Assembly (NCBI GenBank): GCA_900540205.1
Contig: UQER01000003.1
Span: 89,647-153,646 of the forward strand
DNA length: 64,000 nucleotides
From: an uncultured Porphyromonadaceae bacterium
GTDB taxonomy: Bacteria; Bacteroidota; Bacteroidia; Bacteroidales; Muribaculaceae
Reading direction: 5' to 3'
Part shown: piece by piece, positions 24,649 through 33,150 of the stretch
How the letters are laid out: each line of letters starts with the position of its first letter
Position numbering within the stretch: position 1 is the stretch's first letter
Translations under genes and position numbers: made by a program
The notes under the pieces: generated by a model
The model's input: the letters and a program-made list of their open reading frames with translations, nothing else
Database searches by the model: none
Told to the model about the DNA's origin: nothing

Positions 24649-25962
24649 TCATTGCAAGTTCGGATCACCGGCCAAAGCGATGAGGCGGGGAGCAGGAAGA
24701 ATGTAGGTGCGTGCAGCCTCCAGAATGTCGTGCGCAGAAAGGTTGCGGAGCTGATGCTGTTGGATGCGGAATGTGTCGTCGGGCAGATTGAAGCTTTTCA
24801 GCATTATGTAATGATCCAATATGGAGAACGGGGAGTCGAGCATGGACAGCATTCCCGAAACCGAGGTGCGTTTTATCACTTCAAGTTCCTCTGTCGGCAT
24901 AGGCTCAGTGGAGAGACGGTCTATTTCCGCAAACGTCTCTTTCAGCACCTCGGCAGTAAAACGGTTGTCGTTCTCGCAGCTTATCTGTATGTCGGTTCCT
25001 TCGAGCGACGGTTGCATCGAGGCGCTTATCCCATAGGTGTAGCCTTTGTCCTCGCGGATGTTGCTCATCAGGCGGCTTCCGAAGTGTCCGCCCAACGCAA
25101 ACACGGCAGCGCGGAGACGGACGTAATCGGGGTGCATGCGCCCGATGGTTGGCAACGCAATGTTTACGGCGGTCTGCATTGAACCGGTATCGCGGTCCAC
25201 CTCCCGGCTTGTGCCTGTATGCTCCGGTTGCGGGATTATAGTGCGCTGCATGGGCGTCAGTCCGGTGAAACTAAACGATTCGCCCATCCGGCGTGCCAAC
25301 TGCATGATGAAAGGTGAGAGCTGGCCGGCTACATATATGGTAGGCGGAGTGGAAAGCATCAGCCGGCGGTGTAGATGGATAAGGCTGTCGCGTTCCACAA
25401 GCCGCAGCATTTCCGGTGATTTTATCCGCGCTGCGGGTGAATCTGCGCCGAAAATCATCTGTTTTATAAGGTTCGACGAGCGCACTTTCACCTTGCGTTG
25501 GGACAGTTCTGTGGCAGCGGCGCTTTTTTCGCGCAGTCGGGCCAGCGATTCCTCAGGAAAGGTCGGCTCCATTATGATTTCACCCATCAGCGGCCACACG
25601 GTATCCACGGTTTTGTTGAGCGCGTACAGGGTGAACATTGTGAAATGGCGCCCGGTCGTGACCTTGGTCCACGCTCCGTTGAATTCGAAAATACCGGCAA
25701 TTTCGGCGCCCGTGTGTGCCGGAGTGCCTTCGGGAAGCATCTCGCGCAGCAGCGCCAGTGTTTCTGCGGAATCAACGTCGGCCGTTCCTATCGGCCAAAC
25801 CACCGAAATGCGGCTCACCGGCTGATGTCCGCTGTTGAGCCATACTATCTCCACTCCGTTGGGCAGCAGTTCACGTTCCACGGGAGGAACTTTCATGACG
25901 GGCAGATCGTGTATTTCGGGCGGGGCGGGGCAGGTGCGGGAAACGGGGTGAGTGCTTTGCAT
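24649..25962 (-). CDS. M16-family peptidase-like protein without zinc motif
   Basis: 437 residues, two-lobed insulinase/M16 fold (an LLPNGVEIVWL start, an RSSNLIKQMIFG central part, a GHFGSRLMSNIREDKGYTYGI second lobe). The zinc-binding HxxEH of active M16 enzymes is replaced by ALLREMLPEGT, so this chain should be catalytically inactive. The second lobe keeps the R/Y pair (IREDKGYTYG) typical of the substrate-clamping subunit. No signal peptide. An active partner subunit would be expected, but none is encoded in the window. It follows kdsB by 49 bp on the same strand. Confidence 0.85.
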   Translation of the reverse strand: MQSTHPVSRTCPAPPEIHDLPVMKVPPVERELLPNGVEIVWLNSGHQPVSRISVVWPIGTADVDSAETLALLREMLPEGTPAHTGAEIAGIFEFNGAWTKVTTGRHFTMFTLYALNKTVDTVWPLMGEIIMEPTFPEESLARLREKSAAATELSQRKVKVRSSNLIKQMIFGADSPAARIKSPEMLRLVERDSLIHLHRRLMLSTPPTIYVAGQLSPFIMQLARRMGESFSFTGLTPMQRTIIPQPEHTGTSREVDRDTGSMQTAVNIALPTIGRMHPDYVRLRAAVFALGGHFGSRLMSNIREDKGYTYGISASMQPSLEGTDIQISCENDNRFTAEVLKETFAEIDRLSTEPMPTEELEVIKRTSVSGMLSMLDSPFSILDHYIMLKSFNLPDDTFRIQQHQLRNLSAHDILEAARTYILPAPRLIALAGDPNLQ

Positions 25963-26011
25963 CGGTGTGGAGTGTGGTTGTCGGTGAAGTTAACGGTGTA
26001 CGGGTGTTTTG

Positions 26012-26767
26012 TCAGTTTGCGCTGTTGCGCAGCCGTTCGATGGCGGCGGCAAGGTCGGCAGGAGTGTCAATCCCGATTGTGGGGCAGTCGGAGATGCCCA
26101 CTTTGATTGTATATCCGTTTTCAAGCCAACGGAGCTGTTCGAGCGACTCGGCCAGTTCAAGCGACGACTGAGGCAGACGGGTGATGGCGTCAAGCACATC
26201 GGCACGGTAGGCGTACATCCCAATATGAGTGTAGAACTGATGGCGCGTCTGCCATTGGCTGCGTTCGGCTCCGCGGATGTATGGGATGACCGAACGGCTG
26301 AACATCATGGCGTTCATATTGCTGTCGAACACCACCTTCGGACTGTTGGGATTCTCCAAAGCCTCATAGCCTGCCGAAGGATTGAACGGGCGTACAAGTG
26401 TGGCTATCTGTGTTGACCGGTCGTTGAAGCAGTCCATTATCTGCTGCAGCTGCAGAGGGTCGATGAACGGCTCGTCGCCCTGGATGTTTACAATGACATC
26501 GGCCTGTGAGCCTATGTTGCGGTAGGCTTCCAGACAGCGGTCGGTGCCGCTGCGGTGATCGGGTGAGGTGAGCACCACGTTGCCGCCGAAATTGCGCACG
26601 GCGTCGGCAATGCGGTTGTCGTCGGTGGCCACCCATACGTGGTTCATTTTCATTCTTACGCGTTCATAGACGCGCTGAATCATCGGCTTGCCGTCCATGT
26701 CGGCAAGCGGTTTGCCGGGGAAACGTGTCGAAGCGTAACGGGCCGGAATTATGCCTATGAAATCCAT
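26012..26767 (-). CDS. kdsB: 3-deoxy-manno-octulosonate cytidylyltransferase
   Basis: 251 residues from the ATG at 26767 (MDFIGIIPARYASTR); an in-frame extension is not needed. KdsB activates KDO as CMP-KDO for the lipopolysaccharide inner core. The nucleotidyltransferase motif IIPARYASTRFPGKPL, the NIQGDEPFI block and YRADVL match the family. It lies 28 bp after the ThiE-like gene. Confidence 0.95.
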   Translation of the reverse strand: MDFIGIIPARYASTRFPGKPLADMDGKPMIQRVYERVRMKMNHVWVATDDNRIADAVRNFGGNVVLTSPDHRSGTDRCLEAYRNIGSQADVIVNIQGDEPFIDPLQLQQIMDCFNDRSTQIATLVRPFNPSAGYEALENPNSPKVVFDSNMNAMMFSRSVIPYIRGAERSQWQTRHQFYTHIGMYAYRADVLDAITRLPQSSLELAESLEQLRWLENGYTIKVGISDCPTIGIDTPADLAAAIERLRNSAN

Positions 26768-26795
26768 TGTCGGTGTGTGAATGTGATATGTTTTT

Positions 26796-27416
26796 TTATT
26801 TCTGACGCAATGCCTCAAGCCGTTCCAGCAGGGCAGTGGTTGTGAGAGTGGGGTTGGCGCTGTCGGCTATGGTTGATGACACGGCAACTCCGGCACACCC
26901 GGCCTCAAGCGGGATGCATATGTTGTCGGGCGTGAAATCGCCTTCGGCCACAATGTGGAACACAACGGCGCGTTCGGCGGCCTGCCGGATAATGGTGTCG
27001 TAGAATCCACGTATCCCCTCCGGGTCGAGACCTACGGGTGCGGGTACCATCACGTAGTCCACGTCCAGTCCGTGAAGTGCGGCTATTTCATCGATGTCAC
27101 GTGCCTGAACGCCTATGACGGCCTCTGCTCCGAGTCGTTCGCGTGCCGCAAGTACGGTCGACCGGTTGCAGTCGCGCAGGAATACCCCGTGCACTTTCAG
27201 TTCTTCCACAAGGTCGACGTTATTCTCTATGATGAGGAATGTTTCGTGTGCCTCACAATCAGGGATAAGCTCCTCCGACAGGGCTTTGGTGCGCGGCTCG
27301 CGTTCGCCTGTGGCTTTATCTGATATCTGGATCCAGCGGCATCCCCCCTCCATGGCCATGTGGGCCAGTTCGGCAACCGAGGCCTGACGGGTGGATTTTA
27401 TGACAAATTGCAGCAT
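26796..27416 (-). CDS. Divergent thiamine-phosphate-synthase-like protein
   Basis: 206 residues from the ATG at 27416 (MLQFVIKS). The fold and several motifs follow the Bacteroidales ThiE pattern: GGCRWIQISDK, FLIIENNVDLVEELKVHGVFL, and C-terminal GCAGVAVSSTIADS. The usual pyrophosphate/product motif GP.F.T.TK is absent, and that position reads VMVPAPVGLDPEGI. Many aligned polar active-site residues are therefore changed. It may be a ThiE paralog with another role, or a degenerate one. It sits between bioD (76 bp) and kdsB, not with other thi genes. Confidence 0.7.
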   Translation of the reverse strand: MLQFVIKSTRQASVAELAHMAMEGGCRWIQISDKATGEREPRTKALSEELIPDCEAHETFLIIENNVDLVEELKVHGVFLRDCNRSTVLAARERLGAEAVIGVQARDIDEIAALHGLDVDYVMVPAPVGLDPEGIRGFYDTIIRQAAERAVVFHIVAEGDFTPDNICIPLEAGCAGVAVSSTIADSANPTLTTTALLERLEALRQK

Positions 27417-27492
27417 GACGAAAATAATTTTAGATGAAACGTCTGATATAATAACGTCAGTATGGTTATGTTTGTCGAGACGTTTACAATTG

Positions 27493-28173
27493 TTAACACT
27501 GGGGCTGTATTGTGGGGACATCCACGAGTGCAGTCGCCGGGAAATGACGCTTTAGGTAGCGCTCGAGGAATCCGTGGGTATCTTCGGCTATGAGCGGATC
27601 GGAATCGAAATGGGTGTTGTATAACACCACCGGCATCTCGATATTGCGGGCGCGTATCGCCTCGAACGACAGGATGGCGTGGTTGATTGACCCCAGCGCT
27701 CCATGCACCACAAAAACGAGCGGAAGGTGGCGGGAGGCAATGTAGTCGATGGTGAGGAATTCGTCGGTCAGCGGCACCATAAGCCCGCCGGCTCCCTCGA
27801 TGAGCACGGTGTCGAACATCTCCAGCAGCCTCCGGGTGGATGCGTCAATGATGTCGAGCGGTATGTCGCGGCCGTCAAGTCTGGCCGCGAGCTGCGGGGA
27901 GCATGGATGGGTATATATCAGCGGTGCTGTGGTGTGGTCGAGGTCGGGCGGCAGCAGACCTGTTCCCATTATCGAGCGGTGCAGCAGAATGTCCTCCGAC
28001 ATGTCGGTGTTGCCTGTCTGCACAAATTTCTGTGTTATGGTCCGGATGCCTTGCCTTGTCAGTTTGTCGGCAAGCCATCCTGTGCAGTAAGACTTGCCGG
28101 CATCGGTGTCGATTCCGCTTACAAACCATGCGCCATGCATCGGTTTGAGGTCAGATGTCGTTATGTCAGTCAT
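27493..28173 (-). CDS. bioD: Dethiobiotin synthetase
   Basis: 226 residues. BioD closes the ureido ring of dethiobiotin from 7,8-diaminononanoate, CO2 and ATP. The P-loop variant GIDTDAGKSYCTG, QKFVQTG and IEGAGGLMVPL are present. The start overlaps the end of the bioG-bioC gene by 8 bp. It is the last biotin gene of the cluster; bioB is not in this window. Confidence 0.95.
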   Translation of the reverse strand: MTDITTSDLKPMHGAWFVSGIDTDAGKSYCTGWLADKLTRQGIRTITQKFVQTGNTDMSEDILLHRSIMGTGLLPPDLDHTTAPLIYTHPCSPQLAARLDGRDIPLDIIDASTRRLLEMFDTVLIEGAGGLMVPLTDEFLTIDYIASRHLPLVFVVHGALGSINHAILSFEAIRARNIEMPVVLYNTHFDSDPLIAEDTHGFLERYLKRHFPATALVDVPTIQPQC

Positions 28174-29596
28174 GTTTTTTCAGAATCAGGTAAATGGGGT
28201 TATATGTGAGTTCCACGGGTTGCCCAGCGGGGAACGCACGCATTATTTTCATTGCCAGTGCTGTAGATGAAGAATTGCCGTTCACGCCGGTAAGTTTCAT
28301 GTGCCGGAGCATGGCGGCTGCATCCGTGAATGTCTGCACCGTCGTTTCGGAGTTGGCTGCAATAATCTCCAGCCCGGATTTTCCGGCTGCGTCGCATAGT
28401 TGCTCCATGGAAAGGTAGCGCAGGCCTCGGCCTGTCAGCGCGGATATTTCCCGGTAGGTGGCCGGACCATAGACTGCTATAGCGGCAATCGCGCCGGGTG
28501 CCATGGCGCGTGCCATGCGCGGGAGGAAGTCGGCCGGAGAGTTGAACCATTGTATGGTTGATGCCGACAACACGCAGTTGTAGCTGCCGGGCGCGGTGGC
28601 GCATATTTCTGTTTCCGCATCGCATTGCCGGAAAGTTGCGGCCTTAACGGACAGCCAGGATGGCCGTGTGGTCAGGTCCCACAGCTCCACTTGTGTGTCG
28701 GAGGGGAGCGATGGCAGGTACAGACGTGTAAGGAAGCCGCATCCCGAGCCTATTTCAAGCAGTCGTGGCGCAACTGTCCGCGATGATGTTCCAAGTGCTT
28801 TGTTCACGTGGGGAGCTGCGAGTTCCCAAAGTCGCCGGGCCACTTCGAGCTGCGGGCCGGCGTGGTCGGAATAGGTGTCGGCTGCGCGTTTAAAGCGTTC
28901 GGCCACCAGATGTTTATCCACGATGAAGTTGTCTAGGATAGACTGGAGGTCGATGAAATGCGGCGCACCTGGCATTGTCTCGGTTTGCACTCCGGCCCAC
29001 GCCGCAAGTTGGTTGCGGACAGGGAAAATGGCATCTCCCTCGCCGGCAATGGCAAGGTTGAACATACCGCAATTGTCGGAAGGGGATATGCGGGCGAAGG
29101 TGGCAAGCTCTGATTTCAGGCTGTCGAAACTGCGCGCGGGTGCATGTGTCATGTAATCGGCGAAGGAAGCTGCCGAAGCGAACATCCTGCGGTTGAATTT
29201 CCGCACCGATGCTTCCGACAGATGTTCGAGCGTGCCGTTGAAGATGGCCTGTGGAATCCCCTTGGTGTCGTGGATATGGCTTGTAGTACCGTTTATGGCT
29301 ATCGCACGTGTGACGGGCAGATGCATGCGGCATCCGGCCAAAAAATCGGCGGCTATGCGCACCCCGAACGACCATGCCACAACCACAACCTCCTCATACC
29401 GTTCAGCCTCACGTACCAGTAGGGCAAACGCATTGTCACGAGCAGCTGCATCATCCATTCCGGTATAATCATAGACAACAAGCACATCGAACCCGTTTTT
29501 CCGCAGGTTGACAAACGGACTGGCGTCCATTCCCCAGCCGAGGAAAACAAGAATGAGACGTGACTGGTGTGACTGTGATATGAAGACTTTTTCCAT
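28166..29596 (-). CDS. bioGC: Fused BioG esterase - BioC malonyl-ACP methyltransferase
   Basis: 476 residues from the ATG at 29596 (MEKVFIS). Residues 1-210 are a BioG (DUF452) alpha/beta hydrolase, with the nucleophile in VVAWSFGVRIA and a histidine in GAPHFIDL. It would hydrolyse pimeloyl-ACP methyl ester. Residues about 225-476 are a BioC methyltransferase with the SAM-binding LLEIGSGCGFLTRLYL and the SASTIQWF block; it methylates malonyl-ACP to start pimelate synthesis. The fusion puts the entry and exit enzymes of the pimeloyl route on one chain, an arrangement known from Bacteroidetes. Downstream of bioF by 59 bp. Confidence 0.93.
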   Translation of the reverse strand: MEKVFISQSHQSRLILVFLGWGMDASPFVNLRKNGFDVLVVYDYTGMDDAAARDNAFALLVREAERYEEVVVVAWSFGVRIAADFLAGCRMHLPVTRAIAINGTTSHIHDTKGIPQAIFNGTLEHLSEASVRKFNRRMFASAASFADYMTHAPARSFDSLKSELATFARISPSDNCGMFNLAIAGEGDAIFPVRNQLAAWAGVQTETMPGAPHFIDLQSILDNFIVDKHLVAERFKRAADTYSDHAGPQLEVARRLWELAAPHVNKALGTSSRTVAPRLLEIGSGCGFLTRLYLPSLPSDTQVELWDLTTRPSWLSVKAATFRQCDAETEICATAPGSYNCVLSASTIQWFNSPADFLPRMARAMAPGAIAAIAVYGPATYREISALTGRGLRYLSMEQLCDAAGKSGLEIIAANSETTVQTFTDAAAMLRHMKLTGVNGNSSSTALAMKIMRAFPAGQPVELTYNPIYLILKKHD

Positions 29597-29655
29597 AAAT
29601 GAGCTTGGTGGATGTGCGGTGTGATTCAGTTTCACCGCACATGGGGCGGTGGTGG

Positions 29656-30798
29656 TTACATGAGCTCGCGCAGGGCGTTGTCGAGCGTCTCTATGTCGCG
29701 CGACATCATGTCGGCCGACAGGCTGAAACGGAGGCGTTCGGTGCCTGCCGGTACAGTAGGCTTCCGGATGGGAAGGGCCTTGATTCCGTAGCGTGTGAGA
29801 AGCTGTCGCGACAGCTCTACTGCCTTATGGGCGTCGCCAATGATGAGTGGCTGGATGTGGGACGGGTGCACCGGCGTGGCACTGTATTTTGAAAGAGTCT
29901 GGCTCAGCTGAACGCCCAGACGTGCCAGGTGTTCGCGGCGGTTGTCCTTCTGCAGCAGATTGCCGAGAGTGAAGCGTGTCCATGCCGCATTCATCGGCGG
30001 GATGGCCGTTGAGAAGATGAAGCTTCGCGACGTGTTCACCAGGTAATCGTGCATGTCGAGCCCGGTGATGGCGAACGCTCCTGCCGATGCCGCAGCTTTG
30101 CCGAAAGTCCCGACAATCACGTCGATTTCGGCCGGAGCCGACGATGCTGCGCTCAACCCCAGCCCTTTAGGGCCGAGAACCCCGAACGCATGCGCCTCGT
30201 CGACGTAGAGAAGCACGTTGGGGTAGGCGCGTTTCAGTTGTATGAGGCGTTCGATGTCGGCCGAATCGCCGTCCATGCTGTATACGCTTTCTACGATGAC
30301 AAGAACCTGGTCGTAGGCCGCGGCCTTGTCGGCGAGCAGCTGCTCGAGATGGTCGAAGTCGTTGTGGCGGAAACGGGTGAACGGGGCGCGCGATAGCACG
30401 ATGCCGTCGATTATGCTTGCATGAACGAGTCTGTCGGCGAGAATCAGCGTATTGCCGGTGGCTATGGAGGGAATCAGACCGGTGTTGGCATGATAGCCGC
30501 TGTTGTAGAGCAGCGCGGCAGTGTTGTCGCCGCGGTGACGTTTATATAGCAGCGACAGGAACACTTCAAGGTTGGTGTACTCAATCTGTCGGGGCGCGAG
30601 CAGACGTGCCGCCGAGGCGGTCATCGGTACTGTCTGGGATATGGGGTCGCTGAAAAACTTTGCCTGCAGCCCCGGCTCCCGGGCCAGTCCGAGGTAATCG
30701 TTGGTGGAATAGTCGGTGACCACAGTCGGGCTGACTGTGGGTATCTCGCGGTAGTTGCCTTCGGCGTGAAGTTTCTGAAGGTGTGCTCTTACATCCAT
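29656..30798 (-). CDS. bioF: 8-amino-7-oxononanoate synthase
   Basis: 380 residues from the ATG at 30798, which overlaps the bioA stop by 10 bp. BioF condenses pimeloyl-ACP with alanine. It has the alpha-oxoamine-synthase N-terminal STNDYLGLA, the cofactor motif VDEAHAFGVLGPKG and the PLP-lysine region GTFGKAAASAGAF. Length is normal. Confidence 0.93.
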   Translation of the reverse strand: MDVRAHLQKLHAEGNYREIPTVSPTVVTDYSTNDYLGLAREPGLQAKFFSDPISQTVPMTASAARLLAPRQIEYTNLEVFLSLLYKRHRGDNTAALLYNSGYHANTGLIPSIATGNTLILADRLVHASIIDGIVLSRAPFTRFRHNDFDHLEQLLADKAAAYDQVLVIVESVYSMDGDSADIERLIQLKRAYPNVLLYVDEAHAFGVLGPKGLGLSAASSAPAEIDVIVGTFGKAAASAGAFAITGLDMHDYLVNTSRSFIFSTAIPPMNAAWTRFTLGNLLQKDNRREHLARLGVQLSQTLSKYSATPVHPSHIQPLIIGDAHKAVELSRQLLTRYGIKALPIRKPTVPAGTERLRFSLSADMMSRDIETLDNALRELM

Positions 30799-32090
30799 TG
30801 TCCTGATTTGATGATGTTCAACATTTCCGTTGTGAGCGTGTGCAGCTGGCTGTCGGATATGACGTAGGGGGGCATGATGTAGATCATGCGGCCGAAGGGG
30901 CGTATCCATACTCCGCGGCGCACGCACTCTTTTTGAAAACGTCCCACATCGACAGGTTGTTTGACCTCAACCACTCCGATTGAACCGAGCACGCGCACAT
31001 CCTCCACAAATTCGGTGAATTCACGCGCCGGCGCCAGGCCTTTCTCCAGTTCTTCGGATATATGGGCCACAATCTTGTCCATCGGCTGCGAATTCAGGAG
31101 GTCCATCGAGGCGTTGGCCACGGCGCATGCAAGCGGATTGCCCATGAATGTGGGGCCGTGCATCATCACACCGGCCTCGCCTTCGGAAATAGTGCGTGCC
31201 ACTTCGGCTGTGGTCAGAACGGCGCTCATGGTGAGATAGCCAGCCGTCAGACCTTTGCCGATGCACATGATGTCGGGGTGCACTCCGGCATGTTCCCAGG
31301 CGAACAGTTTGCCCGTGCGCCAGAATCCGGTGGCTATTTCATCGAAAATCAGCAGAATGCCATACTTGTCGCACAGCTGTCGTGCCTCACGCAGAAACTG
31401 CGGGTGATAGAACCACATCCCCCCGGCACCCTGCACTACAGGCTCGAGAATCAGGGCTGCTATCTCGTCCGATTTCTCGTCGAACAGACGGCGCAGAGGT
31501 TCGATGTCGGCTTCGTTCCATTCACCTCCGAAGCGGGAGCGCGGCTGCGGCACGAAGAATCGCACCGGAAGCGCCGGACCGAACGCTCCGTGCATACCGG
31601 TCACAGGGTCGCATACGCTCATGGCGTTCCATGTGTCCCCGTGGTAGCCTGACCGGATTGTGGCGAAATTGCTTTTGCGGTGCGAGCCGCTGCGGCTCAC
31701 GGCAGCCTGTACGGCCATCTTCATGGCCACCTCGGTGGCCACGGAGCCTGAATCGGCATAAAAGATGTGATTCATCGACGGAGGTGCCATCTTCAGCAAT
31801 TTCTTGCCAAGCTCTATGGCCGGCTCGTGAGTGAGGCCGCCGAACATTACATGGCTCATGCGAGCAATCTGCCGCTCGATGGCCTTGTTGATTGCCGGAT
31901 GGTTGTAGCCATGAATGGCGCACCACCACGACGACATGCCGTCGATCAGTTCTGTGCCGTCGGCAAGGCGTATCACACACCCGTGTGCCGAGTCTACTTT
32001 ATATGTGGGGAGAGGATTTATGGTTGAAGTATAGGGATGCCACAGATGGTCGCGGTCCCAGGAGTCGTGTAACAGATTGTCAGAGGTCAT
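30789..32090 (-). CDS. bioA: Adenosylmethionine-8-amino-7-oxononanoate aminotransferase
   Basis: 433 residues of class III aminotransferase. BioA makes 7,8-diaminononanoate using SAM as amino donor. The start region WDRDHLWHPYTS, the substrate SSWWCAIHGYNH, the LIFDEIATGFWRTGK aspartate block and the PLP-lysine CIGKGLTAGYLTMSAVLTT are typical. It is first in the biotin operon bioA-bioF-bioGC-bioD. No obvious BirA-type dyad is seen upstream. Confidence 0.95.
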   Translation of the reverse strand: MTSDNLLHDSWDRDHLWHPYTSTINPLPTYKVDSAHGCVIRLADGTELIDGMSSWWCAIHGYNHPAINKAIERQIARMSHVMFGGLTHEPAIELGKKLLKMAPPSMNHIFYADSGSVATEVAMKMAVQAAVSRSGSHRKSNFATIRSGYHGDTWNAMSVCDPVTGMHGAFGPALPVRFFVPQPRSRFGGEWNEADIEPLRRLFDEKSDEIAALILEPVVQGAGGMWFYHPQFLREARQLCDKYGILLIFDEIATGFWRTGKLFAWEHAGVHPDIMCIGKGLTAGYLTMSAVLTTAEVARTISEGEAGVMMHGPTFMGNPLACAVANASMDLLNSQPMDKIVAHISEELEKGLAPAREFTEFVEDVRVLGSIGVVEVKQPVDVGRFQKECVRRGVWIRPFGRMIYIMPPYVISDSQLHTLTTEMLNIIKSGQWM

Positions 32091-32187
32091 GTCCAGATTG
32101 TAGGAGAATATTGTCGTACAAAGGGATGCAGCATAAACTTCCCACAGGCGTCTCCTCGTAAGGTGATGTCCGTGGTGCTCATTGATG

Positions 32188-32195
32188 CAAATTTA
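32188..32195 (-). promoter_or_regulatory. -7 box upstream of bioA
   Basis: TAAATTTG on the minus strand, about 98 bp before the bioA ATG. No TTTG is at the usual spacing. The rest of the bioA/channel gap is plain AT-rich sequence. Confidence 0.4.
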
Positions 32196-32325
32196 GCGAA
32201 AATTGCCGAAATCTGTCCATCATTAACAAAAAAGCCTCCCCGATTGTTAAAAATAGTGAGAGCGGCCGGATGCAGTTATGGTGCGGTCCGGCCTTATGTC
32301 ATCACATATATCTGCATTATGCCTT

Positions 32326-33081
32326 ATGTCGGAAAACAATAATATGACTGCCGGCGTACAACCGGCTTCCACATCCCCACAGGGGAAAAACACCGCCTGG
32401 CGGCATGGCCGCTCAGGGCGAGACATTGTGGATTTCATGAACATCCTTGTACTGGTGCTTTCGGTGTTGCTGATTGTGGTTATTTCAATCGACACTTTCA
32501 AAAAGATTCCTATTCTCGAAAGCCGTCATTATATGACATTCCAGTTCTGGGTGTGTGTGGCGTTTGTGGCAGATTTTTTCGTTTGCCTCCGCTATGCGGA
32601 CGACAAATGGCGTTTTGTCAGGAAGAGGCTGTTTTTTCTGCTGCTGTCCATCCCTTATCTCAATATCATCGACTGGTGCCATATCACACTTAGCACAGAC
32701 GCTCTCTATTTCATACGCTTCATCCCTCTGGCCCGCGGCGCACTGGCCGTTTCAATTGTCATTGGCTATGTGTCGAGCAATGCCGTCACGAGCATGTTCA
32801 TGAGCTATCTGTCAATCCTGCTGCTTGTGGTCTACTTCTGCAGCCTTATTCTGTTTCAGCGCGAGCAGCCGGTTAACCCGCAGGTCGACACGTACTGGAC
32901 CGCGCTCTGGTGGGCTACGATGGAGATGGTGACCGTGGGATGTTCCATTTCACCTTTGACTGTGGCAGGAAAGATCGTGCTCGTGGTTCTGCCGGTGACC
33001 GGGGTGGTTGTCTTTCCGCTCTTCACCGTGTATCTCACCGATTATGTCAGCCGCAACAGCAAGGCGAAGAAAGGCACCTGA
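32326..33081 (+). CDS. K+-channel-like six-helix membrane protein
   Basis: 251 residues from the ATG at 32326; in-frame ATGs at 32278 and 32296 are alternatives. Four helices (about 36-55, 66-83, 97-112, 130-150) with basic residues in the fourth region (FIRFIPLARG) resemble a reduced voltage-sensor-like unit. They are followed by a helix at 155-175, a pore loop and a final helix (KIVLVVLPVTGVVVFPLF). The pore reads MEMVTVGCSISP: the TVG of a K+ selectivity filter is kept but the following YGD is replaced by CSI. Ion selectivity is therefore uncertain. It is divergent from bioA and 69 bp upstream of thrC. Confidence 0.75.
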   Translation: MSENNNMTAGVQPASTSPQGKNTAWRHGRSGRDIVDFMNILVLVLSVLLIVVISIDTFKKIPILESRHYMTFQFWVCVAFVADFFVCLRYADDKWRFVRKRLFFLLLSIPYLNIIDWCHITLSTDALYFIRFIPLARGALAVSIVIGYVSSNAVTSMFMSYLSILLLVVYFCSLILFQREQPVNPQVDTYWTALWWATMEMVTVGCSISPLTVAGKIVLVVLPVTGVVVFPLFTVYLTDYVSRNSKAKKGT

Positions 33082-33115
33082 CGGCAGGAATGAGTTTTTA
33101 AACATATGCTTCGGG

Positions 33116-33146
33116 TTGGTTTTTATGCGTGGATTTAGTAGTTTTG
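33116..33146 (+). promoter_or_regulatory. Promoter of thrC, abutting the start codon
   Basis: TTGG (33116-33119), 19 bp, TAGTTTTG (33139-33146). The box ends 4 bp before the thrC ATG, so transcription would begin at or within a few bases of the start codon. Confidence 0.55.
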
Positions 33147-33150
33147 TGGT

